Source: a virus. Taken from it: DNA of 28,773 nt. Below are positions 1-7,119 of this stretch, piece by piece (position 1 is the stretch's first letter; the number at the start of each line of letters is the position of its first letter). The position numbers and the translations under genes were made by a program. The stretch lies in IMG/VR virus record IMGVR_UViG_3300044641_001538, positions 1 through 28,773 of that record. One strand, given 5' to 3'. The notes beneath the pieces are model-generated. The model was not told the DNA's origin and did not search any database. It worked only from the letters and a program-made list of their open reading frames with translations.

Positions 1-2608
1 TTAGAACACCGATAAGGTTATCTAATTTGTTGTCAATAATCGTCTGTTCCATTTCTTCGTGATCGAATGGTAGATCTTGAAACCATTTAGGCAATCTCAG
101 TTCATCTACAGGATACGCTACAGATGTATACTCCAGCGGATTTGCTTTTAGTTTGCACACAATGACCTTTTGTCCGTCTGTGATATTCATGGAGTATTTG
201 TCATCATACATGCGTTTGAGAGTGTTCCAGTTGAGACTTGCTCGAACGTGTCCTGGCATATTGGTCTTGCCTGCCTTTTCTTCTTTGCCTCGATATGCCG
301 AAACATTGTTAGCACGTTTAGGCGAACCTTTTTCCCAACCGGGGCGGGCTTTGAAGTTAGTGCGGAATTCAGTAATATGATCCAATACTTCTTGTTCGGT
401 AGTACCAGTTAAGACTTTCTCCAACACATCACTTAAAAAGTTTTGAATAAATTCTGGCGTATCACTACGTTTCAGATCCAGTCCCATGGCTTTGATCTTA
501 CCTGGCTTGCCGTCGACGTCTGTTCGTTTTCCTTCTTTGTCGTAATACAGTACTGCATATCTCTTTTTAGTAATAAACAGTCCTTTTGAGGCAACAATTT
601 CTCGACCTGCTTTAATAACTTCACCACGTGTCTTTGGACAATGAAATGCATCCAACATAAACTGTGGGAATGTGTTATTAACTTCGTCGGCGATTTGATC
701 ATAAAGTTGAATAACAGTTTCTTTAGTCCACGGAATACTACCTTTGTCAATTTCTTTTTGTAGAGTTTTGTAAGCACTAAAGTAGCATGAGTCTGTGTCA
801 CCGTAGATAATTGCTTTGCCACGATAGTCGTAATCGCCTGTGACAATTTCATTTACTTTACCGGCCATGTGTTTGACAATTTGTCGACCTGTTAAGGTAG
901 TTGACTGACCAATTCGTTTATCAAAGAACCTACAGCCTGGGTTAAGAATAGCACCGTACAAACTGTTCAAGTTAATCTTTTTAACTAACTGACGCTTGTC
1001 CCAATATTCTTCTTCTACTTTGTTGCCTGCTTTGATACATTCTTTGAGTTTGGCCTGCATCTCTTTACGTTCAGCATACCAACGCTTTAACAGTCCGGGA
1101 ATGATACCTTCTTTCTCGTAAGTAAAGATTGTGCCATTTGCACTTAACATCCAAGGCTGATTGCTTTCATAAATCAAATGATATACTTCGGCAGCACTTA
1201 ATACATCCTTGTCGCCGTTTTCCCAATCAATGGTAATGTCAAACGCTTTGTCTTGACGCATCACTGCATCATATTCCATACTGCCAAACATGCCTTCCCA
1301 CGCTGCCGCAAAAGATTTTTTCTTAAGAGTAGTCTGTTCATTGATATATTCTTGAGTTTGTACCGGACGTAGTTGTCCCACAATGGTTTCAGGACCCATG
1401 TTCAGCGCACGAATCGCTGACGGATACAGACTGTTAATGTCCAACGATCCCACCCAATCTTGTAATCCTTCTTTAGGATATGCAACATATGCACCAGCGG
1501 CAGCAGTGTCTTCAAGTTCATCGCGTTTTATTCTGTTGGGAACTTGGAAGCCTCTGCGATGACACTCATTGATAATGGCCTGTTCGGTAACAGCCACAGC
1601 ACCCATTGTGGTCTGTAACAACACAGTACATTCATGTGCTAGTTTATTACTCAAGTCGATAAACTTCAATTTCTTATCTAGTTTATCTAACAATGCACAG
1701 TCTTGACGGTTGTATTCTATAAATTTTCGGAAATCATTTTTGTATAATTGATCAAGAGTACCTTCGTAAACTGTTTTGGTCTCCCCTACCTCCATCTCAC
1801 CGATGGCATCCAGTCGATAGGTATGCCGTTCTTCATAGGTGTATTTGCGATACAGTTCGAGACTGTCTAAATGCACCCGTCCGTGAATGTCGTAAGTGAT
1901 AGCCGATTTACCATACTTTTCATATTCACGTTTTTTGGGATATTGGTCCCAAAGACAAAGTCTGCGAGTATCATCCTTGCTGAGCACTTTGGTAATGCGG
2001 TTTACAGTGTAAGGCATATCAAAGCCTTCGCTGTTCCAACCACTTAAGATGTCTGCATCTTGAATCAAATTTAAGAAAGTATCTAATATGTCTGCTTCGT
2101 TGTCAAAGATGTGTGTGTTGGGAATATCCTTGACCAATTGTTGCGCCTGTTCAACTGACATGCCCTTGGGAGGCATAGCCAAACAGACCAGTGTGTCTAA
2201 CCATTGTAGGTGAACAGCGATAGCAGTAATTGGCATGAATGCATCTTCGGGTGAAGCATAGCCACGTTCTGGATCAAAGTCCACCTCAATATCCCAAAAC
2301 GCCACATTGAGTTTGGGAGCCTCGGCGTTTAGATAATTTTCACTTAACGTTGAAAAGATTGGATTAATATCTGCTTCGTAAAGTTTTTTGTTGCTGTGAA
2401 TAGCAAGTTCTTTACGGAAATCTTTACTGTTTTTAGATACCACTCGTGACAATGGTTCTCCAAAAATACTTTGATATTTGCCCTTGGGGTCTTGATGATA
2501 AAACGTGTAGCGAACTGGATATTCTTTAAATATCCGTTTACCTTCGTTACTACGTTCAACTATCTTGATGATATCAGCATCACGCTGAAAAAATGCGTCT
2601 ACATACAA
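1..2608 (-). CDS. 43: DNA polymerase, family B (T4 gp43-like), 3' end cut by window edge
   Basis: Replicative phage DNA polymerase with proofreading exonuclease. I translated the minus strand from 2608 to the window edge and spot-checked the frame at several motifs; 869 codons are present and no stop is reached. Exonuclease motifs are ExoI WDIEV (D106, E108), ExoII WNSEGFD and ExoIII YNRQD. Polymerase motifs follow in order: A as LDINSLYPS (Asp about 390), B as KINLNSLYG, and C as YGDTDS (about residues 602-607). The ExoI position agrees with T4 gp43 (D112/E114), so the N terminus is nearly complete. No ATG lies near it: an ATG three bases inside reads ATG TAG. The start is therefore TTG at 2608, preceded by AGGAG with 8-nt spacing. 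The C-terminal clamp-binding tail lies outside the window. T4 gp43 is about 898 residues, so little is missing. Confidence 0.96.
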   Translation of the reverse strand, partial: MYVDAFFQRDADIIKIVERSNEGKRIFKEYPVRYTFYHQDPKGKYQSIFGEPLSRVVSKNSKDFRKELAIHSNKKLYEADINPIFSTLSENYLNAEAPKLNVAFWDIEVDFDPERGYASPEDAFMPITAIAVHLQWLDTLVCLAMPPKGMSVEQAQQLVKDIPNTHIFDNEADILDTFLNLIQDADILSGWNSEGFDMPYTVNRITKVLSKDDTRRLCLWDQYPKKREYEKYGKSAITYDIHGRVHLDSLELYRKYTYEERHTYRLDAIGEMEVGETKTVYEGTLDQLYKNDFRKFIEYNRQDCALLDKLDKKLKFIDLSNKLAHECTVLLQTTMGAVAVTEQAIINECHRRGFQVPNRIKRDELEDTAAAGAYVAYPKEGLQDWVGSLDINSLYPSAIRALNMGPETIVGQLRPVQTQEYINEQTTLKKKSFAAAWEGMFGSMEYDAVMRQDKAFDITIDWENGDKDVLSAAEVYHLIYESNQPWMLSANGTIFTYEKEGIIPGLLKRWYAERKEMQAKLKECIKAGNKVEEEYWDKRQLVKKINLNSLYGAILNPGCRFFDKRIGQSTTLTGRQIVKHMAGKVNEIVTGDYDYRGKAIIYGDTDSCYFSAYKTLQKEIDKGSIPWTKETVIQLYDQIADEVNNTFPQFMLDAFHCPKTRGEVIKAGREIVASKGLFITKKRYAVLYYDKEGKRTDVDGKPGKIKAMGLDLKRSDTPEFIQNFLSDVLEKVLTGTTEQEVLDHITEFRTNFKARPGWEKGSPKRANNVSAYRGKEEKAGKTNMPGHVRASLNWNTLKRMYDDKYSMNITDGQKVIVCKLKANPLEYTSVAYPVDELRLPKWFQDLPFDHEEMEQTIIDNKLDNLIGVL

Positions 2609-2616
2609 ATTGTTTT

Positions 2617-2621
2617 CTCCT
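2617..2621 (-). promoter_or_regulatory. Shine-Dalgarno AGGAG fixing a TTG start for the DNA polymerase
   Basis: AGGAG sits 8 nt upstream of TTG (2608-2606) in the polymerase frame. The nearby ATG at 2605-ish is followed at once by TAG in its own frame, and no in-frame ATG occurs before the exonuclease motif, so this site decides the start. Confidence 0.8.
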
Positions 2622-2683
2622 ATGCAATTTATGGCTTGCAAATACCTACAATGCGGATTATGGCCACGCCTGCCATTACTTTT

Positions 2684-2691
2684 TATTTAGT
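2684..2691 (-). promoter_or_regulatory. Late-promoter-like box ACTAAATA upstream of the DNA polymerase
   Basis: ACTAAATA on the minus strand, in the 89-nt gap between the nuclease-like gene and the polymerase, 76 nt before the TTG. It differs from the T4 late box TATAAATA at two positions. The same octamer occurs upstream of the genes starting at 15698 and 23656. A replication gene under a late promoter would be odd, so this may be a chance match. Confidence 0.3.
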
Positions 2692-2697
2692 GTATAG

Positions 2698-3543
2698 TTA
2701 GGCATGAATTTTATTTTCTTTTAATGCTTGCATGAATGTTTTAAAGATATGAATACCTTCGTCGGCAGCAACGCCGCCGTCTCCATTTACATAAGCACGA
2801 GCTTGCTGGAATTTGGCTTCCCATCCGTTTTGGTCACATAATTCTGTAAAAGTATTTCTAAAATTATCAGTATTATGTTTTCCACCATGCCAGATGTCGA
2901 CCCAGAATCGGCCATTCTTATAAGGAACAATACCAACGTTCATAGAACTAGCACCTAATTTAATATGGCTAGCATATCGCCCAGTTACATTAGTAAATAA
3001 TCCAGGATTGTTATTTGCAAGATCTTGCAATAAACTTACTTTTTGAGGATCTGGTTCTGTTCGAGTTCTTACATTTGAAGTGTATTCAATATCACTTCCT
3101 CTTATTAGTGGAACAAAATCAACGAATGGTTTTTCGTCGCCGTAGATAAGTGTTTTGAGCAATGTGATACTAAAGTTATGATCAGTATTAAGAGACCTTA
3201 CAAAACTCATGATATACTCATCGGCATCTTCGGATAAAATTACACCTTGTTCGCATCCCTTGTCCCACATATAGTACATGATTTTACTAGCATGCACAGA
3301 GTCTAACCAGCCGGTAGCATCCTGGCTTTCGATTACTAGTAGAACATTGCCTTCTGCATCTTGAACTGTTAAATCTACACGTTTCGAATCTGCAGTCGGA
3401 TCTTCCGGTTTAACAGTATATCCGTCTTCGATGGCAAGATTTAATGCATCTAATAATCTTTGCTGAGTGGCCAAATCTTCACTAATAAATTTAGTAAAAG
3501 GAACTTCTCCGCCAAATGAGGTTTTAATGCTTGAACGTCTCAT
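2698..3543 (-). CDS. PD-(D/E)XK nuclease-like protein (variant ExQ motif)
   Basis: 281 residues, function not established. Residues about 55-75 read RVDLTVQD, then VLLVIESQ after a short DAEGN turn. This is the layout of PD-(D/E)XK nucleases (strand-Asp, turn, strand-Glu-x-Lys), with D57 and E72 in place but Gln74 where the catalytic Lys is expected. A helix with a GVILSEDAD strand follows, also as in that fold. The C-terminal half (about 160-281) has no feature I recognise. The start chosen is ATG at 3543, which overlaps the upstream stop as TGATG and has AAGGATGG ahead of it. A TTG 51 nt upstream would extend the frame but lacks support. It is the third gene of the operon starting with the DsbA-like protein. 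Confidence 0.55.
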   Translation of the reverse strand: MRRSSIKTSFGGEVPFTKFISEDLATQQRLLDALNLAIEDGYTVKPEDPTADSKRVDLTVQDAEGNVLLVIESQDATGWLDSVHASKIMYYMWDKGCEQGVILSEDADEYIMSFVRSLNTDHNFSITLLKTLIYGDEKPFVDFVPLIRGSDIEYTSNVRTRTEPDPQKVSLLQDLANNNPGLFTNVTGRYASHIKLGASSMNVGIVPYKNGRFWVDIWHGGKHNTDNFRNTFTELCDQNGWEAKFQQARAYVNGDGGVAADEGIHIFKTFMQALKENKIHA

Positions 3544-3830
3544 CAAAATACCATCCTTATTAATCCAACAGTGTCTATGGTAGTCAGCAGACAATAGTTA
3601 GCCAGCATACCAAAAGATTTCCTAGTCCAAGCAGCCCAAGCATACATAGCACAGCCAAGAATCCAAAGGGGATAAAGAGTAAGAAGCGGAGGAGTGGGTA
3701 CGGTGAGCGCCATTGTAATACTACAACCAATGCTAATAGCCCAAGCAAAAAGTTCAATAACAAAGCGAACTCGATTAGACTTAAAGTCATCACGTATCCA
3801 ATCAAATGTTGGTTTTAATAGTTCATTCAT
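3543..3830 (-). CDS. Small integral membrane protein, unknown function
   Basis: 95 residues. The N-terminal 25 residues are polar (MNELLKPTFDWIRDDFKSNR). Two to three hydrophobic segments follow: about residues 26-48 (FVIELFAWAISIGCSITMAL), 52-70 (PLLTLYPLWILGCAMYAW) and a weaker C-terminal stretch. An inner-membrane location with a cytoplasmic N terminus is likely. ATG at 3830 overlaps the end of the DsbA-like gene; an upstream GTG at 3854 is possible but less likely. The downstream nuclease-like gene starts inside its stop codon, so the two are probably translationally coupled. No family recognised. Confidence 0.7.
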   Translation of the reverse strand: MNELLKPTFDWIRDDFKSNRVRFVIELFAWAISIGCSITMALTVPTPPLLTLYPLWILGCAMYAWAAWTRKSFGMLANYCLLTTIDTVGLIRMVF

Positions 3831-4092
3831 CTTTGGGTAAACGTCCAGTAACACCCAAAATCATTTCGATGTCGTTCCATGCCTGTTCGTGTTCTTTCCA
3901 ATTGTCTTTGTGTGCAATAGTAATGGCTTTGTTGATAACACTGGGTTTAACTTCTAGTTCTTCAGCCACTGCCTTGACAGTTTCTCTAAGCCCTTCTTTG
4001 AGGTCTTCAACCTCACGTAAGATATTTTGGCCTTCGTTAATTAAACGTTCCAATTTGGCTTTTTCTTCGGGTCCATACATTCTAGTTGACAT
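3823..4092 (-). CDS. dsbA: DsbA-like double-stranded DNA-binding late transcription regulator
   Basis: 89 residues, the same length as T4 DsbA, a small dsDNA-binding protein linked to late transcription. The C-terminal half (EELEVKPSVINKAITIAHKD, then alternating acidic and aliphatic residues) resembles the T4 pattern ELGVDGKMFNRLLALYHKDN. The N-terminal half is a charged helix, probably a coiled coil. The ATG at 4092 follows AAGGAG by 5 nt. It is the first gene after the minus-strand promoter at 4112-4141, so a late regulator is apparently transcribed by the host sigma70 polymerase. The assignment rests on length and C-terminal similarity from memory. Confidence 0.65.
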   Translation of the reverse strand: MSTRMYGPEEKAKLERLINEGQNILREVEDLKEGLRETVKAVAEELEVKPSVINKAITIAHKDNWKEHEQAWNDIEMILGVTGRLPKDE

Positions 4093-4114
4093 AATTACTC
4101 CTTGATGTTATAGT
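4086..4114 (+). promoter_or_regulatory. Sigma70-type promoter (TTGACA-N17-TATAGT) for the exported HExxH protein
   Basis: TTGACA at 4086-4091, 17-bp spacer, TATAGT at 4109-4114. The expected start is near 4121, about 26 nt before the ATG at 4147. The -35 box lies across the start codon of the divergent dsbA-like gene. Confidence 0.75.
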
Positions 4115-4141
4115 ATACACTACTTAGTAACTTAAGGTCAA
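4112..4141 (-). promoter_or_regulatory. Sigma70-type promoter (TTGACC-N18-TATACT) for the dsbA-like operon
   Basis: On the minus strand, TTGACC at 4141-4136, 18-bp spacer, TATACT at 4117-4112. The expected start near 4105 leaves a 13-nt leader containing AAGGAG. The -10 box shares 4112-4114 with the plus-strand -10 box, so two polymerases cannot occupy both promoters at once. Confidence 0.7.
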
Positions 4142-4146
4142 CGTTA

Positions 4147-4464
4147 ATGATGAAAAAACTACTGACAGCAATGCTGATTATAAGCCAAAGTGTTTATGCA
4201 CAAAATTGGGATGATCCCAACAGAAAATTTGAAATGAACAAAAACACTCACGAGGAGATGTTGATCACGGTAAAACCAGTGCCCAATGTTCAACAAGCAT
4301 GCGAAACAGAAAGTCGTCGAAGACTGGGCAAGTCATTTGGGTTTGCAGTTAATGCATGCAGTTTTTGGGACGGCAATCGTTGTGTAATCATTGTGCCTCA
4401 ACGAGCCACTATGCACACATTAGGACACGAATTATTGCACTGTTATCAAGGCAATTGGCATTAA
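4147..4464 (+). CDS. Small exported protein with HExxH zinc-protease-like motif
   Basis: 105 residues, one of two plus-strand genes. Residues 1-18 form a signal peptide (basic MMKK, hydrophobic core, VYA before Gln19), so the product should be periplasmic. Four cysteines (52, 71, 79, 99) could form disulfides. The C terminus reads GHELLHCYQGNWH: H94-E95-L-L-H98 is a classic HExxH zinc-binding and catalytic helix, with a possible third ligand at His105, the last residue. The spacing HExxHxxxGxxH is one residue longer than the metzincin consensus. ATG 4147 and ATG 4150 are both possible; AAGG at 4134-4137 favours 4147. It has its own promoter and terminator. Substrate unknown; a role on host periplasmic proteins is inference. 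Confidence 0.75.
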   Translation: MMKKLLTAMLIISQSVYAQNWDDPNRKFEMNKNTHEEMLITVKPVPNVQQACETESRRRLGKSFGFAVNACSFWDGNRCVIIVPQRATMHTLGHELLHCYQGNWH

Positions 4465-4489
4465 AAAAGCGCCCCTGGGGCGCTTTTTC
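4463..4489. terminator. Bidirectional rho-independent terminator
   Basis: An A-run, then GCGCCCC-T-GGGGCGC (4469-4483), then TTTTT. It sits between the convergent HExxH gene (stop at 4464) and the Pro/Ala-rich gene (stop at 4491), and the flanking A and T runs serve both strands. Confidence 0.9.
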
Positions 4490-4490
4490 T

Positions 4491-5693
4491 TTATCTAAAC
4501 AATGCTGTTCTTATTCGTTCCAAGATAGCATCATCTTGTGATTTGACACTTTCTGCCGCCGGGGTATCGCTAATTTGTCCGGGCAATGCAGGTTTTGCAA
4601 CTGCTGGTGCCGCCGGTTGTGGTGCACCGCCGCTCAATGCAGCCTTTTCGGCTTGTAAGGTAGCAATATATCTTGCATTTGGTGGTAAGTTGGGATTTGC
4701 ACTTTTACTAAATCTATCAATTTCTTTATCAAATTCTTGAGGTGTTTTATATCTAGGTTTCACACTTCCAGTAGCCGGTTGTGCACCACCGCCTGCTGGC
4801 TTAGGTGCCTGTGCTAGTTGTGCCGCTGTTGGTCCGCCTTGACCTCCACGCCCACTACCTGCCATTCCGGGCTTTTGTGCAGATAGAATAGCACCTGCAG
4901 TGTTAGGACCAATAATACCGTCTGCTTTTAATCCGTTGTCTTGTTGAAACTTCTTAATAGCAGCAACATCTGGCTTACCGCCTTTTAGTAGACCCATTGA
5001 GGCTGCATAAGCAGTGATTGCAGGAGTCATTGATTTATTAGCAGCTGGTGCAGCTGGTGCCGCTGGCTGTGCTGCCCCTCCGGCCGGTTTCTCAGCACCT
5101 GGCGGTTCTTGTAACGGAGCATTTGTGCCATCATCATATTTCTCACCCGTTTCTGGATTAATTCCGGCTGGGACTGTTGGCGTTGCACCTGACTGAGTTG
5201 TTACTCCAGGAACTTCTCCAGTATCGCCTCCCCCTGCCGGTTTCTCAGCACCTGGCGGTTCTTGTAACGGAGCATTTGTGCCATCATCATATTTCTCACC
5301 CGTTTCTGGATTAATTCCGGCTGGGACTTGGGCCGGTGCAGCCGGTTGTGCCGCACCTCCAGCTGCTTTACCTTTGTTAGGGGCACGAGCCAAAATAAAC
5401 TCATCGTTGATATCAGGAACGCCACCACCTTTAGTTAACCATGCTTGATCTTGCGGGCTCATTGCTGCAAACTTAGCAGCATCTGCACCTTGATACGGAT
5501 TCGGTACTGCTGGTGCTTCGTTTAAATCGTAACCAAACTCTTTAATCAACATTTCGTAGATAGATGTTTGATTGTTACTTTTACTGACTTGTGGTCTATT
5601 GTTGACTGGTGCAGTAGTATAATGAGCATCCTCATTAAGTATTTGTTTATTTTCGATGTGATCGATTTGAGCGATCAGTTGCTTCATGTCCAT
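4491..5693 (-). CDS. Pro/Ala/Gly-rich protein with peptidoglycan-binding-like module
   Basis: 400 residues, probably virion-associated. It starts MDMKQLIAQIDHIENKQ at ATG 5693, with GGAG 6 nt upstream; a TTG at 5705 lies in the same frame but overlaps that Shine-Dalgarno. Most of the protein is low-complexity linker rich in P, A, G and Q, with two identical 31-residue repeats beginning VPAGINPETGEKYDDG. Around residues 220-275 is a compact module (MTPAITAYAASMGLLKGG ... AIKKFQQDNGLKADGIIGP, then NTAGAIL) that matches the PG_binding_1 fold. Such modules anchor enzymes to murein; no catalytic domain is visible here. LNE occurs near residues 23 and 57, possible prohead-protease sites. It ends the block at the terminator. 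Confidence 0.75.
   Translation of the reverse strand: MDMKQLIAQIDHIENKQILNEDAHYTTAPVNNRPQVSKSNNQTSIYEMLIKEFGYDLNEAPAVPNPYQGADAAKFAAMSPQDQAWLTKGGGVPDINDEFILARAPNKGKAAGGAAQPAAPAQVPAGINPETGEKYDDGTNAPLQEPPGAEKPAGGGDTGEVPGVTTQSGATPTVPAGINPETGEKYDDGTNAPLQEPPGAEKPAGGAAQPAAPAAPAANKSMTPAITAYAASMGLLKGGKPDVAAIKKFQQDNGLKADGIIGPNTAGAILSAQKPGMAGSGRGGQGGPTAAQLAQAPKPAGGGAQPATGSVKPRYKTPQEFDKEIDRFSKSANPNLPPNARYIATLQAEKAALSGGAPQPAAPAVAKPALPGQISDTPAAESVKSQDDAILERIRTALFR
5083..5175. repeat. 93-bp direct repeat, copy 1
   Basis: Identical by eye to 5236-5328 over all 93 bases (31 codons), at an offset of 153 bp within the Pro/Ala-rich gene. Third codon positions are also identical, which argues for recent duplication or gene conversion. 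Confidence 0.9.
5236..5328. repeat. 93-bp direct repeat, copy 2
   Basis: Second copy of the repeat at 5083-5175. The 60 bp between the copies encodes a different Gly/Thr-rich linker. Confidence 0.9.
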
Positions 5694-5705
5694 GCTATTC
5701 TCCAA

Positions 5706-6140
5706 TTATTTTAATGTTGCTCTCAGCATCCAACCATGCTTCATGTGTGCATCTTGCCGCCCAGCAAGAAAATCACTTAACCCCACAGCACCTACTGATT
5801 CAGCAGCGTCATATGCTGTTTTAATACTTTCTAAAACTATGTCATTATCCTGTAAAAGAATCTCTAACATATTTTTTGCTGGAGGAATTCTTTCCTCATC
5901 ATTGATTTCAGCCAACTGACTCAGTCTAGAAAAACTGCCGGGTGCATATGAATCAATCTTACGGATATTTTCTGCAAATGGATCTATGCTGGCATATACT
6001 TCTTGATAGATGGTACCGAAGAAATCATGAAACTGCGAAAACAACATCCCTTCTACATTCCAATGAAAATAATGTGCTTTCAAATAAAATGCAAATGAAT
6101 TAGCAAATGCCTGTTTCAATGCCTGTTTTAATTCATCCAT
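5706..6140 (-). CDS. dps: Dps-family ferritin-like protein
   Basis: 144 residues. Dps proteins form 12-mers that oxidise and store iron, and many protect DNA. The sequence HYFHWNVEGMLFSQFHDFF matches the Dps signature. The four ferroxidase residues of E. coli Dps (H51, H63, D78, E82) have counterparts at H26, H38, D53 and E57 with exactly the same spacing. The N-terminal DNA-binding tail of E. coli Dps is missing: the helix starts at residue 3. The protein is shorter than typical Dps (150-170). Unlike its neighbours it has no capsid-targeting-like N terminus. It lies between two virion-type genes in the same operon, with small gaps on either side. Iron handling or protection of packaged DNA is inference. 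Confidence 0.88.
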   Translation of the reverse strand: MDELKQALKQAFANSFAFYLKAHYFHWNVEGMLFSQFHDFFGTIYQEVYASIDPFAENIRKIDSYAPGSFSRLSQLAEINDEERIPPAKNMLEILLQDNDIVLESIKTAYDAAESVGAVGLSDFLAGRQDAHMKHGWMLRATLK

Positions 6141-6146
6141 TAAACA

Positions 6147-7094
6147 TTACCTACTGTTGGTCTTAGACGCAGTCACTGCTTCTTTGATTCTATCTTTTTT
6201 CTTAGCACGTAATGCAGCCAAATCTTTAGCATCGATGTCTTGATCGTTGTCAGTGTCTAATTTCTTCTGGCCACCTTTAAGTGCTTCGTTGGTCTTCTTG
6301 GCAAATGGATTAACACCTTTCTTAGGAGCAGCACCTTTTTTAGCAAAAGGATTTACACCTTTCTTAGGAGCAGCACCTTTCTTGTCAGCAGCCGCATCTT
6401 TCATCTTCTCTTTTTTATTACCGTCATCGTCAATATCTAAGAAGTCTGGCCTAGCACCTTCTGAAACTTTCTTGCCGTCTTTAACACGAGTCACAGAACC
6501 TGGAAAACGTTTTTCATAGTTCTTGCCTTCTTTCTCTTCGGCTTTATCCATGGCGTTGTCTTTGGCTTTGTCGGCAGCACTTTGTGACTTGGCCTGACTC
6601 TTAGGTTCAGTGTGCGGCTCATCGCTAAAGCGATCTGGATTCTGTTTGTGTTTAGTAACACCTTTCTTTGAACGATCAATCTCGCCACCTGTAGAAGACT
6701 TTTCTTCATTGGCCAGTTGACGCATTTCTTCTAATTCTTTGTCAGTTTTGTGACGCTTGTGTTTCATAGCATCTACTTTTTTCAATGCTTTGACCTTTTC
6801 TTTTGCTTCTACTAGGCGTTGTTGCAACTGACCACGTAGATCATTTTCGTAAACTTCGGCATTTTCCAATGCTTCACCGTATTCAGAAACTTTCATTTCG
6901 TAGGCCATAAAGTGATAAACACTGGCAATGTAGTCAGCAGATTTGGTAATCTTGGCCTGGACCCATCCCTCTAGTTGTTGACCTTCTTGAATCATTTTAA
7001 ACAGTTTGGCACTGTATTGTGCTAACTTGTACAGATCAGCGCGAGCCATGGCTGCTTCGTGATCGTTTTCTGGCATGTGATGCATATCGTGCAT
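6147..7094 (-). CDS. Conserved phage protein with helical N terminus and Lys-rich, EF-hand-like C terminus
   Basis: 315 residues, probably a virion protein; similar proteins occur in marine T4-like phages (from memory). Residues about 16-130 are a predicted helical, coiled-coil domain starting ARADLYKLAQYSAKLFKMI. The rest is Lys/Ala/Glu-rich. Two acidic loops resemble EF-hand or dockerin calcium sites: FLDIDDDGNKKE, and DTDNDQDIDAKDL near the C terminus. Between them lies a 14-residue tandem duplication containing APKKGVNPFA. VSE-G before ARPDFLD and TNE-A before LKGG fit prohead-protease-like sites. ATG 7094 has GGAG 6 nt upstream. Function unknown. Confidence 0.75.
   Translation of the reverse strand: MHDMHHMPENDHEAAMARADLYKLAQYSAKLFKMIQEGQQLEGWVQAKITKSADYIASVYHFMAYEMKVSEYGEALENAEVYENDLRGQLQQRLVEAKEKVKALKKVDAMKHKRHKTDKELEEMRQLANEEKSSTGGEIDRSKKGVTKHKQNPDRFSDEPHTEPKSQAKSQSAADKAKDNAMDKAEEKEGKNYEKRFPGSVTRVKDGKKVSEGARPDFLDIDDDGNKKEKMKDAAADKKGAAPKKGVNPFAKKGAAPKKGVNPFAKKTNEALKGGQKKLDTDNDQDIDAKDLAALRAKKKDRIKEAVTASKTNSR
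6301..6384. repeat. Two tandem 42-bp units in the Lys-rich protein gene
   Basis: Copies at 6301-6342 and 6343-6384 encode a 14-residue unit containing APKKGVNPFA. They differ at only a few bases. Confidence 0.85.
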
Positions 7095-7111
7095 ATTAAA
7101 CTCCGTTCTAT

Positions 7112-7119
7112 TATTTATT
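7112..7119 (-). promoter_or_regulatory. Late-promoter-like box AATAAATA
   Basis: AATAAATA on the minus strand, 17 nt before the ATG at 7094 with GGAG in between. It matches T4 TATAAATA at 7 of 8 positions. It covers the end of the upstream gene, including its TAA stop. Confidence 0.4.

Noticed and set aside
472-852. Minus-strand 126-residue open frame
   Set aside because: It lies in another frame within the DNA polymerase, whose motifs fix the true frame; composition is that of a shadow.
4430-4464. Metzincin signature HExxHxxGxxH in the exported protein
   Set aside because: The Gly and third His are shifted by one residue (HExxHxxxGxxH) and no Met-turn can follow because the protein ends at that His. 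Only a generic HExxH call is kept.
5083-5328. Repeats as a CRISPR-like or mobile element
   Set aside because: Only two copies, in frame inside a coding region, no palindromes or spacers of uniform size; this is a coding duplication.
5694-5705. TTG start at 5705 for the Pro/Ala-rich protein
   Set aside because: The TTG covers the GGAG Shine-Dalgarno of the ATG at 5693, which has ideal spacing.
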